From DATFVJ01 sp963727015 (GTDB lineage Bacteria; Actinomycetota; Actinomycetes; Streptosporangiales; Streptosporangiaceae), in NCBI GenBank assembly GCA_963727015.1, contig CAVSEV010000011.1, positions 682,001-746,000 on the forward strand: DNA of 64,000 nucleotides. Direction: 5' to 3'. Below the pieces are notes generated by a model. It searched no databases. It saw only the letters and a program-made list of their open reading frames with translations, and was not told the DNA's origin. The translations under genes and the position numbers were made by a program. This document shows, one piece after another, positions 27,178 to 34,173 of this stretch (positions are counted from its first letter, which is position 1; the number at the start of each line of letters is the position of its first letter).

Positions 27178-27813
27178 ATGAGAACACCGTCCGGCAGGCC
27201 AGCCGCGGTGGTCATCGTTGCCTGCGGTCTCCTGATCACCGGGATGGGTATCTGCGGCCTGCTGCTGGCCAGCTGGACGGGTCGCGGCCCGATCGCGGCC
27301 GGCCGGGTACCACTCGTGCCTGTCCCGCACGGATATGCAGGCACGCTCGGTGCGGCTTCATCGGCGTGGGCCGCCCGGCCGGATGACTTGATCATTCCCG
27401 TCATCGGCGTGCGCACGAAGATCATCTGTCTCGGCACCACGCCCGCCGGCGCCCTCCAGGTGCCAGCCACGGCGGCCGTGGCGGGCTGGTACACCGGCAG
27501 CCCGCCACCCGGCGCGATTGGCTCGTCGATCATCATCGGCCACGTCGATTCCGTGAGCGGGCCTGGCGTGTTCTTCCGGCTGCGGTTGCTGCGCACGAGG
27601 GACCTGCTCTTCGTGCGGCGGGCGGATGGCACCCTCGCGGTGTTCAGCGTGGATGCCGTTCACATGTATGCAAAGGATCACTTCCCAGCGACGGTGGTCT
27701 ACGGGCCCACGCCCGACGTGGAATTACGGCTCATCACCTGCGGCGGCACTTTCGACCCGCGGCTAGGTAGCTACCTGAGCAACGTCGTGGTCGACGCCGT
27801 CGGGGTCCGGTGA
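27178..27813 (+). CDS. Class F sortase
   Basis: This is a 211-residue transpeptidase. An N-terminal membrane anchor (AAVVIVACGLLITGMGICGLLLA) precedes the sortase barrel: PDDLIIPVIGVRTKI, GWYTGSPPPGAIGSSIIIGHVDS (catalytic His), LRLITCGG (catalytic Cys) and DPRLGSYLSNVVVDA (catalytic Arg). Spacing and the HVDS/TCGG forms fit the class F group. The ATG lies one base after the stop of the DUF4397 gene, so the two are coupled. The substrate is unknown; the only clear LPXTG protein in the window is at 47047-48364, far away. Confidence 0.9.
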   Translation: MRTPSGRPAAVVIVACGLLITGMGICGLLLASWTGRGPIAAGRVPLVPVPHGYAGTLGAASSAWAARPDDLIIPVIGVRTKIICLGTTPAGALQVPATAAVAGWYTGSPPPGAIGSSIIIGHVDSVSGPGVFFRLRLLRTRDLLFVRRADGTLAVFSVDAVHMYAKDHFPATVVYGPTPDVELRLITCGGTFDPRLGSYLSNVVVDAVGVR

Positions 27814-28087
27814 CGAGCAGATGGCGGGGCATTGTCCATAACGGCTGCCGCGGTGTGATCCGCCGGTGCCGGTGACGCGCTCAGCAACCCGAACCGGCTG
27901 CCGTGTGCGCGGCTGTCTGCGCCCAGTGCCCGTCCTCGGCGTTATCCGGCCAATAACTAGTGTCCCGCGCCTAAAATTCGTCATATAAATCAGAGATCAT
28001 CCGCACTGGTGAAGACCTTACAATCGGGCGTAGTCCCAGCTAGAAATATTCGGCGAACTTACGGCGCGAGACACTAGCAACCTCTTT
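27814..28087. other. Intergenic region with an AT-rich stretch
   Basis: No gene is seen. Bases 27955-28110 are clearly richer in A and T than the surroundings, which suggests a promoter zone for the regulator that follows. Confidence 0.4.
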
Positions 28088-28114
28088 CCAGAAAACCTAT
28101 GTGGTAGTTTCTGG
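28088..28114 (+). promoter_or_regulatory. Inverted repeat abutting the winged-helix regulator start
   Basis: CCAGAAAAC at 28088-28096 and GTTTCTGG at 28107-28114 form an inverted repeat with a 10-base centre, ending 3 bases before the GTG. A TAGTTT hexamer at 28105-28110 lies 7 bases before the GTG, a spacing typical of leaderless actinobacterial transcripts. An autoregulatory operator is a reasonable inference. Confidence 0.4.
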
Positions 28115-28117
28115 AGC

Positions 28118-28444
28118 GTGGCGAACTGGGGTTTCCTGACCAACCACGCCCGGGTACTGCTGTGCATCGCCCGCGACCCGGGAGTGCGCCTCCGCGACAT
28201 CGCGGACAATGTCGGCATCACCGAACGAAGCGCCTACGGTATCGTCACCGACCTGACCGAGGCTGGTTACGTCGTCAAGCGCAAGGACGGCCGGCGCAAC
28301 CGCTACCAGATCCAGGCTCACCTCCCGCTGCCGGAACGCGCCAGTGGGGAGCCCGCCATCGGCGAAGTGCTTGCTCTCCTGGCCGGCACCGACCTTGCGA
28401 GTGCGGACCCGAGCCGCCAGGCCGCCGACCATGAACATGGCTGA
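28118..28444 (+). CDS. Winged-helix (MarR-like) transcriptional regulator
   Basis: This 108-residue protein starts ANWGFLTNHARVLLCIARDPGVRLRDIADNVGITERSAYGIVTDLTEAGYVVKRKDGRRNRYQI. That is a helix-turn-helix followed by a wing, as in small MarR/ArsR-like regulators that are common and often single-domain in actinomycetes. The C-terminal 40 residues are low complexity. The GTG has no separated Shine-Dalgarno; the transcript may be leaderless. It lies upstream of a convergent fatty-acid desaturase gene, which it could control, though nothing shows this. Confidence 0.82.
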   Translation: MANWGFLTNHARVLLCIARDPGVRLRDIADNVGITERSAYGIVTDLTEAGYVVKRKDGRRNRYQIQAHLPLPERASGEPAIGEVLALLAGTDLASADPSRQAADHEHG

Positions 28445-28494
28445 GGCCGCCACATGGCAGGCGTCCGCATCCACCGAGATCTACCAGATTCGCG

Positions 28495-29586
28495 CTAGTG
28501 AAGCGCAGGTGGCGTTGCCACGCCAGCGCGGGCACGCCGTCCCACGGTGTTGAGGTGGCGCAGCGCCTGGGCATAGGAGCCCAGGAGGCTGCTCTGGCAG
28601 TAGGGCAAGCCTCGTTCCTCGCAGAACGCCCTGACCAGCGCCTGGGAACGCCGCAGGTTGGGCCGGGGCATGGAGGGGAAAAGATGATGCTCTATCTGGT
28701 AGTTCAGGCCGCCGAGCGCGAAGTCGGTCAGCCAGCCGCCGCGCACGTTTCGTGAGGTGAGGACCTGCCGGCGCAGGAAGTCGCTCTGATCCGCCGTGTC
28801 AAGGATGGGCATGCCCTTGTGGTTGGGGGCGAATGAACAGCCGAGGTACATGCCGAACAGCCCCTGCTGCACCAGGACGAAGACGACGGCCTTGACCGGT
28901 GAAAGCACTAGCAGCACAACGGTGAGGTAGCCGACGAGATGAGCGGCGAGGAGCGCGGTCTCCAACGCCCGATGGCGCGCGGCACGGCGGGTCAGCGCGC
29001 GGATGCTCGAGACGTGCAGGCCGACCGCCTCGAGCAGCAGCATCGGGAAGAACAGGTACGCCTGGTACCGGTACCCAAGGCGGGCAAAGCCACGCCCGGC
29101 TCGCGCCTGGGTAGCGGTGAAGGCCACCGCGCTGAGCATGATGTCGGGGTCGGCACCCTCGGTGTTGGGGTGGGCGTGGTGACGATTGTGCTTGTCCACC
29201 CACCAGCCGTAGCTGAGCCCGATGCCGAGGTTGCCGTGCAGTATGCCAAGCACGTAGCTGGCACGCCTGGAGGCTGCGATCTGCCGGTGCCCTGCGTCGT
29301 GGCCGAGGAAGCCGATCTGGGTGAAGACCACTGCCAGGAACACTGCCACCGCGAGCTGCCACCATGAGTCGCCGACCAGGACAAACGCGGTCCATCCCGC
29401 GATCATTAATGCCGCGGTTGCCGCGATCTTCCATGTGTAGTACCTGGGCCGCCGCTCCAGCAGCCCGGACTGCCGTATCTGCCGGGACAGCTGCGCGTAC
29501 TGGCTGCCGCGCCGTACCGCGCGCGGCTGGGGAACGGGCGGGGGTTGCCGCACGGTCACGGCAGCATCTGTTTCGGGGGATCGCAC
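28495..29586 (-). CDS. Membrane fatty-acid (acyl-CoA) desaturase
   Basis: The protein has about 363 residues. The three histidine boxes of the membrane di-iron desaturases are present: GHDAGH, HNRHH and QIEHHLFPS. They are separated by hydrophobic segments (TAALMIAGWTAFVLVG; LAVAVFLAVVFTQIGFLG; LVGYLTVVLLVLSPVKAVVFVLV). The QIEHH form of the third box is typical of DesA3/front-end type desaturases that act on acyl-CoA or lipid-bound chains with an electron-transfer partner. The GTG at 29586 was chosen because CAGGAG lies 8 bases upstream; the frame is open further upstream but low in quality. Confidence 0.9.
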   Translation of the reverse strand: MRSPETDAAVTVRQPPPVPQPRAVRRGSQYAQLSRQIRQSGLLERRPRYYTWKIAATAALMIAGWTAFVLVGDSWWQLAVAVFLAVVFTQIGFLGHDAGHRQIAASRRASYVLGILHGNLGIGLSYGWWVDKHNRHHAHPNTEGADPDIMLSAVAFTATQARAGRGFARLGYRYQAYLFFPMLLLEAVGLHVSSIRALTRRAARHRALETALLAAHLVGYLTVVLLVLSPVKAVVFVLVQQGLFGMYLGCSFAPNHKGMPILDTADQSDFLRRQVLTSRNVRGGWLTDFALGGLNYQIEHHLFPSMPRPNLRRSQALVRAFCEERGLPYCQSSLLGSYAQALRHLNTVGRRARAGVATPPALH

Positions 29587-29913
29587 CGTGGCAACTCCTG
29601 GGGATGCACGTCGTAGCGGGGGATGATGTGTCGCCAGGGTCCGGAGCGACGGCTGCCGGGCAGTGGCCGCGTTTGGGTGCGCCAGTGCCCCCTGCTGATC
29701 TCTGCTCCGACCGTACCCCGCGGAGCGGCTGACGGCGACCTGGCCGAGCGGCTTCCCGGGCCCCACGCAGGCCGCCGGGCAGCGCCGCGGCCGGTTCTTC
29801 GTGTCCTCGCTGCGGCTGGCCCCAGGCATGAAAGCCTGGCACCGTGCAACAGCCTGTGAACGGCGGCCGGCCGGATGAGCTGCGGATCATCGGGTTGGTG
29901 CGGGGCGGCCGCG

Positions 29914-30660
29914 GTGAGTAGCGGCCGCGGGGCACGGGTATGGGAGTCGATCAACGCCTGTGCCCGGCTGGAAGGCGTCGCCGTGTCGATCAGGCATGTG
30001 TGCGTCGCTTGCGTCCAGGCGGTGCTTGCCGACGGCGCGGGCCTGTCGATGGCGCGGGGGGCGCGGCTTCATGAGCCGGTATTTGCTACCGACCCGCGCA
30101 GCCATGAGCTTGAGGAGCTGCAGTTCACCTTGGGTGAGGGTCCGGGCATGGACGCTGTGAGCAGTGACGGTGCCGTGCTGGTCGCGGATCTGTCCGCAGG
30201 CGAAAGTGCGAGCCGCTGGCCCGTGTTCGCGGCCGCGGCAGTGATGGAAGGGGTCCGGGCGATGTTCTCCATCCCGGTCCAGGCGGGCGCCGTCCGCCTC
30301 GGTGTGCTTGACGTGTACCGCGACCGGGCCGGCCCGCTGACCGGCGGCCAGCTGGCCGACACGCTCGCCTATGCCGACGCTGCCCTGGTGCTTGCACTGG
30401 ATCGGCGCGGTGGTATCAGCCCCAGGACGGAGGAGCTGTTCGATGTGGAGTTCGCCCGCAGGGGAGCTGAGGTCCATCAGGCCGCCGGGATGGTGATGGT
30501 GCAAACCGGCGTTCCTGTGGCCGACGCGCTCGCCCGGCTACGCGCCTACGCATATGCCCACGACCTGCGGCTGGCCGACGTGGCCGCCGATGTTGTGGCG
30601 CGCAGGCTGCGGTTGCCTCCGGATGAAGGGATCCGGCGTGCCGGGCCGGGGGCACAATGA
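29914..30660 (+). CDS. GAF-ANTAR RNA-binding antiterminator-like regulator
   Basis: The protein has about 249 residues. Residues 15-160 form a GAF domain (ELEELQFTLGEGPGMDAVSSDGAVLVADL; VRAMFSIPVQAGAVRLGVLDVYR). An ANTAR domain follows (AEVHQAAGMVMVQTGVPVADALARLRAYAYAHDLRLADVAADVVARRL), the three-helix RNA-binding module that prevents premature termination. The GTG at 29914 or an ATG at 29875 could be the start. The gene is 85 bp upstream of a second GAF-ANTAR gene in the same direction. Confidence 0.85.
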   Translation: MSSGRGARVWESINACARLEGVAVSIRHVCVACVQAVLADGAGLSMARGARLHEPVFATDPRSHELEELQFTLGEGPGMDAVSSDGAVLVADLSAGESASRWPVFAAAAVMEGVRAMFSIPVQAGAVRLGVLDVYRDRAGPLTGGQLADTLAYADAALVLALDRRGGISPRTEELFDVEFARRGAEVHQAAGMVMVQTGVPVADALARLRAYAYAHDLRLADVAADVVARRLRLPPDEGIRRAGPGAQ

Positions 30661-30745
30661 AAGTAGCCCTTCGGGCAGAGGCCAGGCAGGTGCCGATGCG
30701 GGCAGGCAAGGCACCGGGTCGGTACAGGGCGGGGAGGAGGGACAG

Positions 30746-31537
30746 GTGAGTGACTCAGACCGGCGGATACGCGATACATTCGTGGAGATGGCCGACACAC
30801 TGGTCGCCGAGTTCGACGTTATCGACTTTCTCGACACGCTGGCGCGCCGCGCGGTCGACCTGCTGAGTGTCACCGCGTGCGGGCTGCTGCTCGTCGACCA
30901 TCACGGCAGCCTGAACCTGGTCGCCGCGTCCACCGAACAGGCCCGGCTGCTCGAGCTGTTCCAGCTGCAAAGCGCCGAGGGCCCCTGCCTGGACTGCTTC
31001 CACAGCGGCCAGCCGGTACAGTGCCCCGACCTGGCCGCGGCGGTCGGCCGCTGGTCCCAGTTCGCCCCGGCCGCCCGCGCCCGCGGCTTCGCCGCCGTGC
31101 ACGCACTGCCGATGCGGCTGCGCGACGAGACCATCGGGGCGTTGAACCTGTTCAGCGCGATTGCCGTCCCGCTGGACGCCGAGGCGGTCGCGCTCGGCCA
31201 GGCGCTCGCAGATGTGGCCACCATCGGCATCTTGCATGAACGTGCCGTCCGCCGCCGCGAGGTCGTCAGCGAGCAGCTCCAGGCCGCCCTCAACAGCCGG
31301 GTCCTGATCGAGCAAGCCAAAGGTGTGCTCGCAGAACGCCTGCATATCTCCGTGGACCAGGCGTTCGCGGAAATGCGCACCTACGCCCGCCACCACAACC
31401 ACAGGCTGCGCGACGTGGCGGAAGCTGTCGTCACCCATGGCCTCGAAATCACCCCGCAGCCCGGGCCCCCGTGCGCAGCCCAAGCTGGTCGCTTTTCGCA
31501 AGGTCAGAAGGGTCAGACGCCGGGACGGAACCAGTGA
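30746..31537 (+). CDS. GAF-ANTAR regulator (second of a tandem pair)
   Basis: This 263-residue protein has a GAF domain at about 25-165 (DFLDTLARRAVDLLSVTACGLLL; QSAEGPCLDCFHSGQPVQCPDL; GALNLFSA) and an ANTAR domain at about 180-235 (LNSRVLIEQAKGVLAERLHISVDQAFAEMRTYARHHNHRLRDVAEAVV). The A-K-G and L-R-x-Y-A-R features of ANTAR RNA contacts are kept. The GTG at 30746 follows GGGGAGGAGGGACAG, a strong site. The acidic GPCLDC segment is common to this actinomycete subgroup. The first gene of the pair is more divergent in its ANTAR domain. Confidence 0.9.
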   Translation: MSDSDRRIRDTFVEMADTLVAEFDVIDFLDTLARRAVDLLSVTACGLLLVDHHGSLNLVAASTEQARLLELFQLQSAEGPCLDCFHSGQPVQCPDLAAAVGRWSQFAPAARARGFAAVHALPMRLRDETIGALNLFSAIAVPLDAEAVALGQALADVATIGILHERAVRRREVVSEQLQAALNSRVLIEQAKGVLAERLHISVDQAFAEMRTYARHHNHRLRDVAEAVVTHGLEITPQPGPPCAAQAGRFSQGQKGQTPGRNQ

Positions 31538-31707
31538 CCACCGCGCTGTGCCGTGCTGATCGCCTAGGCCTGTGCAGGGGGACGATGCGAGCGTAGCCTG
31601 GGGACGTCGCTCCCGGGAAGGTTCCGGGACAGTTACTCGCGTCGCTCCGGACCCCGGCGGCACCGACGCCTCGCTCAGCTTGGGGCGGGCACCAAGGAGC
31701 CGCTGCT

Positions 31708-32277
31708 GTGAACCGAATACCAGGCACTCGTCCCGCCCACGCACGTGCGGTGACACCGACGCCGTGGCTGCCACAGGCAGGCACGGGACCACGCCCACCC
31801 GATGCTGCGCCCTCCGGCGAGGGAACCGGCCCGCCTGCGAGCGCACTCTACGTTCCTGCGTCCGGTACCAAGGATGCGGCGGCCGCACGCGCCACGACGG
31901 GACGCGCGACATGGCGCGGGCCACCGGGCCAGGCGGCGCCGGATAAGGGCACCGGCCCCGGCGTCGCCCCTGCCCTGCCTGGCGGCATCGCCGCGATACA
32001 GGCGCCTAGTTACAGCCTCGCGGAAGATGGCCTTGGGGAGGGGACGATCCGGCGGTTGCACGCCGTGGGACTGGATCTGCACATCGCGCTCGGGCTCACC
32101 GAGGCGCCGCAGGCCACGCTGCAGCTTGACCGGGCCATCGCGGAACTGGACGCTGCGATCGGCGAAATACGCCGCACGCTATTCGGCTTTCACCTCGGCG
32201 AACCAGCCGTGCCGCGAAGTGGCATCAGGCGGTGCGCCAGGCGCATGCATGGGTTCCGCCTGGCCCGGCGCCGCTGA
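31708..32277 (+). CDS. Degenerate histidine-kinase-like protein lacking the phospho-acceptor
   Basis: The 189-residue open frame has a Pro/Ala/Gly-rich N-terminal half without recognisable domain. The second half carries GTIRRLHAVGLDLHIALGL and QLDRAIAELDAAIGEIRRTLFGFHL. This closely follows the DHp helices of DevS/DosT-type kinases (typically T-V-I-Q-R-L-F-A-V-G-L ... A-V-D-x-L-D-x-T-I-R-x-I-R-x-T-I-F). At the phospho-acceptor, R-D-L-H-D is replaced by D-G-L-G-E, so the His is gone, and no HATPase domain follows. It is either a relic or a dimerization-only protein. It lies downstream of the GAF-ANTAR pair. Confidence 0.5.
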   Translation: MNRIPGTRPAHARAVTPTPWLPQAGTGPRPPDAAPSGEGTGPPASALYVPASGTKDAAAARATTGRATWRGPPGQAAPDKGTGPGVAPALPGGIAAIQAPSYSLAEDGLGEGTIRRLHAVGLDLHIALGLTEAPQATLQLDRAIAELDAAIGEIRRTLFGFHLGEPAVPRSGIRRCARRMHGFRLARRR

Positions 32278-32426
32278 AGTACCGGCTCTAACTAACCCAA
32301 CAGGCGGCCAAGTATAGACTGATAAATGCCGCCTACGTCCGAATTGGCGACTTTATCCCGGACGCCGGACGCGCCTGCGAATATCGAAGCCGGGAACGAA
32401 CAGGCTCGTCGCCTGATTGACGTCTC

Positions 32427-32792
32427 TCACCATGCAGTCAGCAGCGGGGGCCGGGTTTCTCGCGAAGCCTCCTCCACGCTGGGATAAACGGAGAAGACAC
32501 CCATCAGGCCCGTGGCGTTGAGAACCTTACGCACCACGCCCTGCGGAGCCGCGAGGGGCAGGTCCCCGCCGTTTCGCCTGGCCTGCTTCAACACGCGTAC
32601 CAGCACGCCGAGACCGGAGGAGTCGATGTACTCAAGCTCCTCCAGATCCACGATAATACGCGGGCCATAGGCTTCCACCGCCGCGGAAAGATGCGCGGCA
32701 ACACCCGGCGCGTCAGCCAGATCTAGCTCTCCGCGCAGGGCTACAACCCCGTGTCCGCGGAATTTGAACGTGCTCAAGGTCACGTTAAACAT
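32427..32792 (-). CDS. STAS-domain anti-anti-sigma factor
   Basis: The 121-residue STAS protein reads GVVALRGELDLADAPGVAAHLSAAVEAYGPRIIVDLEELEYIDSSGLGVLVRVLKQARRNGGDL. The D-S-S-G motif contains the serine that in SpoIIAA/RsbV relatives is phosphorylated by an RsbW-like kinase. The ATG at 32792 with GGGGGAA upstream is preferred to a longer start at 32813. No sigma factor is adjacent; an RsbW-like ATPase is encoded at 63105 but belongs to the integrated element. Confidence 0.88.
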   Translation of the reverse strand: MFNVTLSTFKFRGHGVVALRGELDLADAPGVAAHLSAAVEAYGPRIIVDLEELEYIDSSGLGVLVRVLKQARRNGGDLPLAAPQGVVRKVLNATGLMGVFSVYPSVEEASRETRPPLLTAW

Positions 32793-33331
32793 GGGCGTTC
32801 CCCCACTGTTCAAGCAGCCAGGCGGGGTCTCGACCCAACAGCTAATGCTGAAGCTTCTACGTCGACCCTACGCCGCCTATACGGTCGGTGTCCCGTGCGC
32901 TTCCACAAATAGTCGGTCAAACGAGCAGGCCGAATTCACAATTGGTTCAAGCCTGGGCACCGGGGGGTGTGCGGCAGCGATCTGGTGCGGCAGTGATGAG
33001 TTTCGTGGGCCTCCGCCGCCCCCAGGAAGCCACCCGCGCCGCGGCATGGGCCTGTTTACCGCTTTTCTACTGAATCCGGCCGGATCGGCTTTCCGTGGAC
33101 CAAGGGCTGAGCGCGCTGATTTTCCTGCCCGCAGCGAGTCGCGCCGAAGGCTACTGATCGGTCCCCGGTGATCTGGGAGGCTGGAGGCGCGCCGCCCGAG
33201 CAGCACGAGTTCCGGCCCGCGAAGCCGTTAAGACTGTATTGCCCCGGGGGGACGACCCCCCGGGATCCCCCCGGGGCCCGCTCACTGCTGGATGAGAATC
33301 CGCCGATTCACGAATCAGGATAAATCTCGCG
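32793..33331. other. Intergenic region without recognised gene
   Basis: This gap of about 540 bp separates the STAS gene (minus) from the TMEM175-like gene (plus). Apart from a GC-only hairpin at 33243-33264, no coding or repeat structure was recognised. Confidence 0.4.
33243..33264. other. Perfect GC hairpin
   Basis: CCCGGGGGG and CCCCCCGGG form a perfect 9-bp stem with an ACGA loop. A further CCCCCCGGGG follows at 33267-33276 and could form an alternative pairing. There is no T-run, so an intrinsic terminator is not proven. It sits 67 bp upstream of the TMEM175-like gene. Confidence 0.5.
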
Positions 33332-33997
33332 ATGTCCACAGACGCCGGCCCGACCGGCCCCCGCAACGACCTGCCGGGGGTGGAGCGCCTGCTCACCCTC
33401 TCCGACGGCGTGGTGGCCATCGCCCTCACGCTGCTGGTCCTGCAGCTAAAGGTGCCGTCCCTCGCCCGGGTCGCCGATCCGAACTCGGCCTCCGAACTTG
33501 CCACCCAGCTCAGGAAGGGCGCCGACCAGCTGATCAGTTACCTGATCTCGTTCTACATCATCGCCCAGTTCTGGCTGGCCCACTACCGGGTATTCCGTCA
33601 GGTGCGGGGCCAGCGGGAGGGACTTGCCTGGTGGAACTTCGCGTTCCTGCTGACCATCACCCTCATGCCGTTCACGAGCAACCTGCTCGGCGACTACGCG
33701 AGCAATCCGCTTGCCGTCGACATCTTCGCCCTGAACCTGTTGCTGGCCAATCTGGCGACGCAGGCGACACTCATCTTCGGGCGTCGCAAGAGTCTCCTCG
33801 TCCCAGGGATCGACGCGCAAGAGATGCGGGAGGCGCGGACGCGCTCGGTGGCGGCCGCGATCGTAATCGGCGGGTCGATCGGCGTGGCGTGGGTAAACAC
33901 GGACGTCGCCAAGTACTGCTGGCTGCTGATCGCTGTCGCGCCGTGGGCCGCGAATCGCTGGTCCGCACGCCGGGCCGGCCCGGCCCCGCGAGATTAA
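33332..33997 (+). CDS. TMEM175-like (DUF1211) membrane protein, putative potassium channel
   Basis: This 221-residue protein has about six hydrophobic segments. The first carries LLTLSDGVVAIALTLLVLQLKVP, matching the F/L-S-D-G-V-x-A-I motif of bacterial TMEM175 proteins, whose helix 1 lines the potassium pore. Further segments are LISYLISFYIIAQFWLAHYRVF, WWNFAFLLTITLMPFTSNLL and VAAAIVIGGSIGVAWV. Bacterial forms act as tetramers. An ATG start is used. The neighbouring genes give no clue to its role. Confidence 0.87.
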   Translation: MSTDAGPTGPRNDLPGVERLLTLSDGVVAIALTLLVLQLKVPSLARVADPNSASELATQLRKGADQLISYLISFYIIAQFWLAHYRVFRQVRGQREGLAWWNFAFLLTITLMPFTSNLLGDYASNPLAVDIFALNLLLANLATQATLIFGRRKSLLVPGIDAQEMREARTRSVAAAIVIGGSIGVAWVNTDVAKYCWLLIAVAPWAANRWSARRAGPAPRD

Positions 33998-34173
33998 CAG
34001 CACCGCATTATCGGCACTTTCAGGAAATATCACCCTCGATAGTAGAACCAGCACTGATGACATTGGTCGTTTATTACCCAAAGGTGGGCTGGTGCTGGGG
34101 GATTTCCCGCTAAAGTCGGGCCTCTCAACGTACGGTAGATGCCTCAAAGGTAACCAAAGGGAGGGGCTGCCAG

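Noticed and set aside
33243..33280. Intrinsic terminator
   Set aside because: The hairpin is strong, but there is no T-run and no gene ends directly before it.
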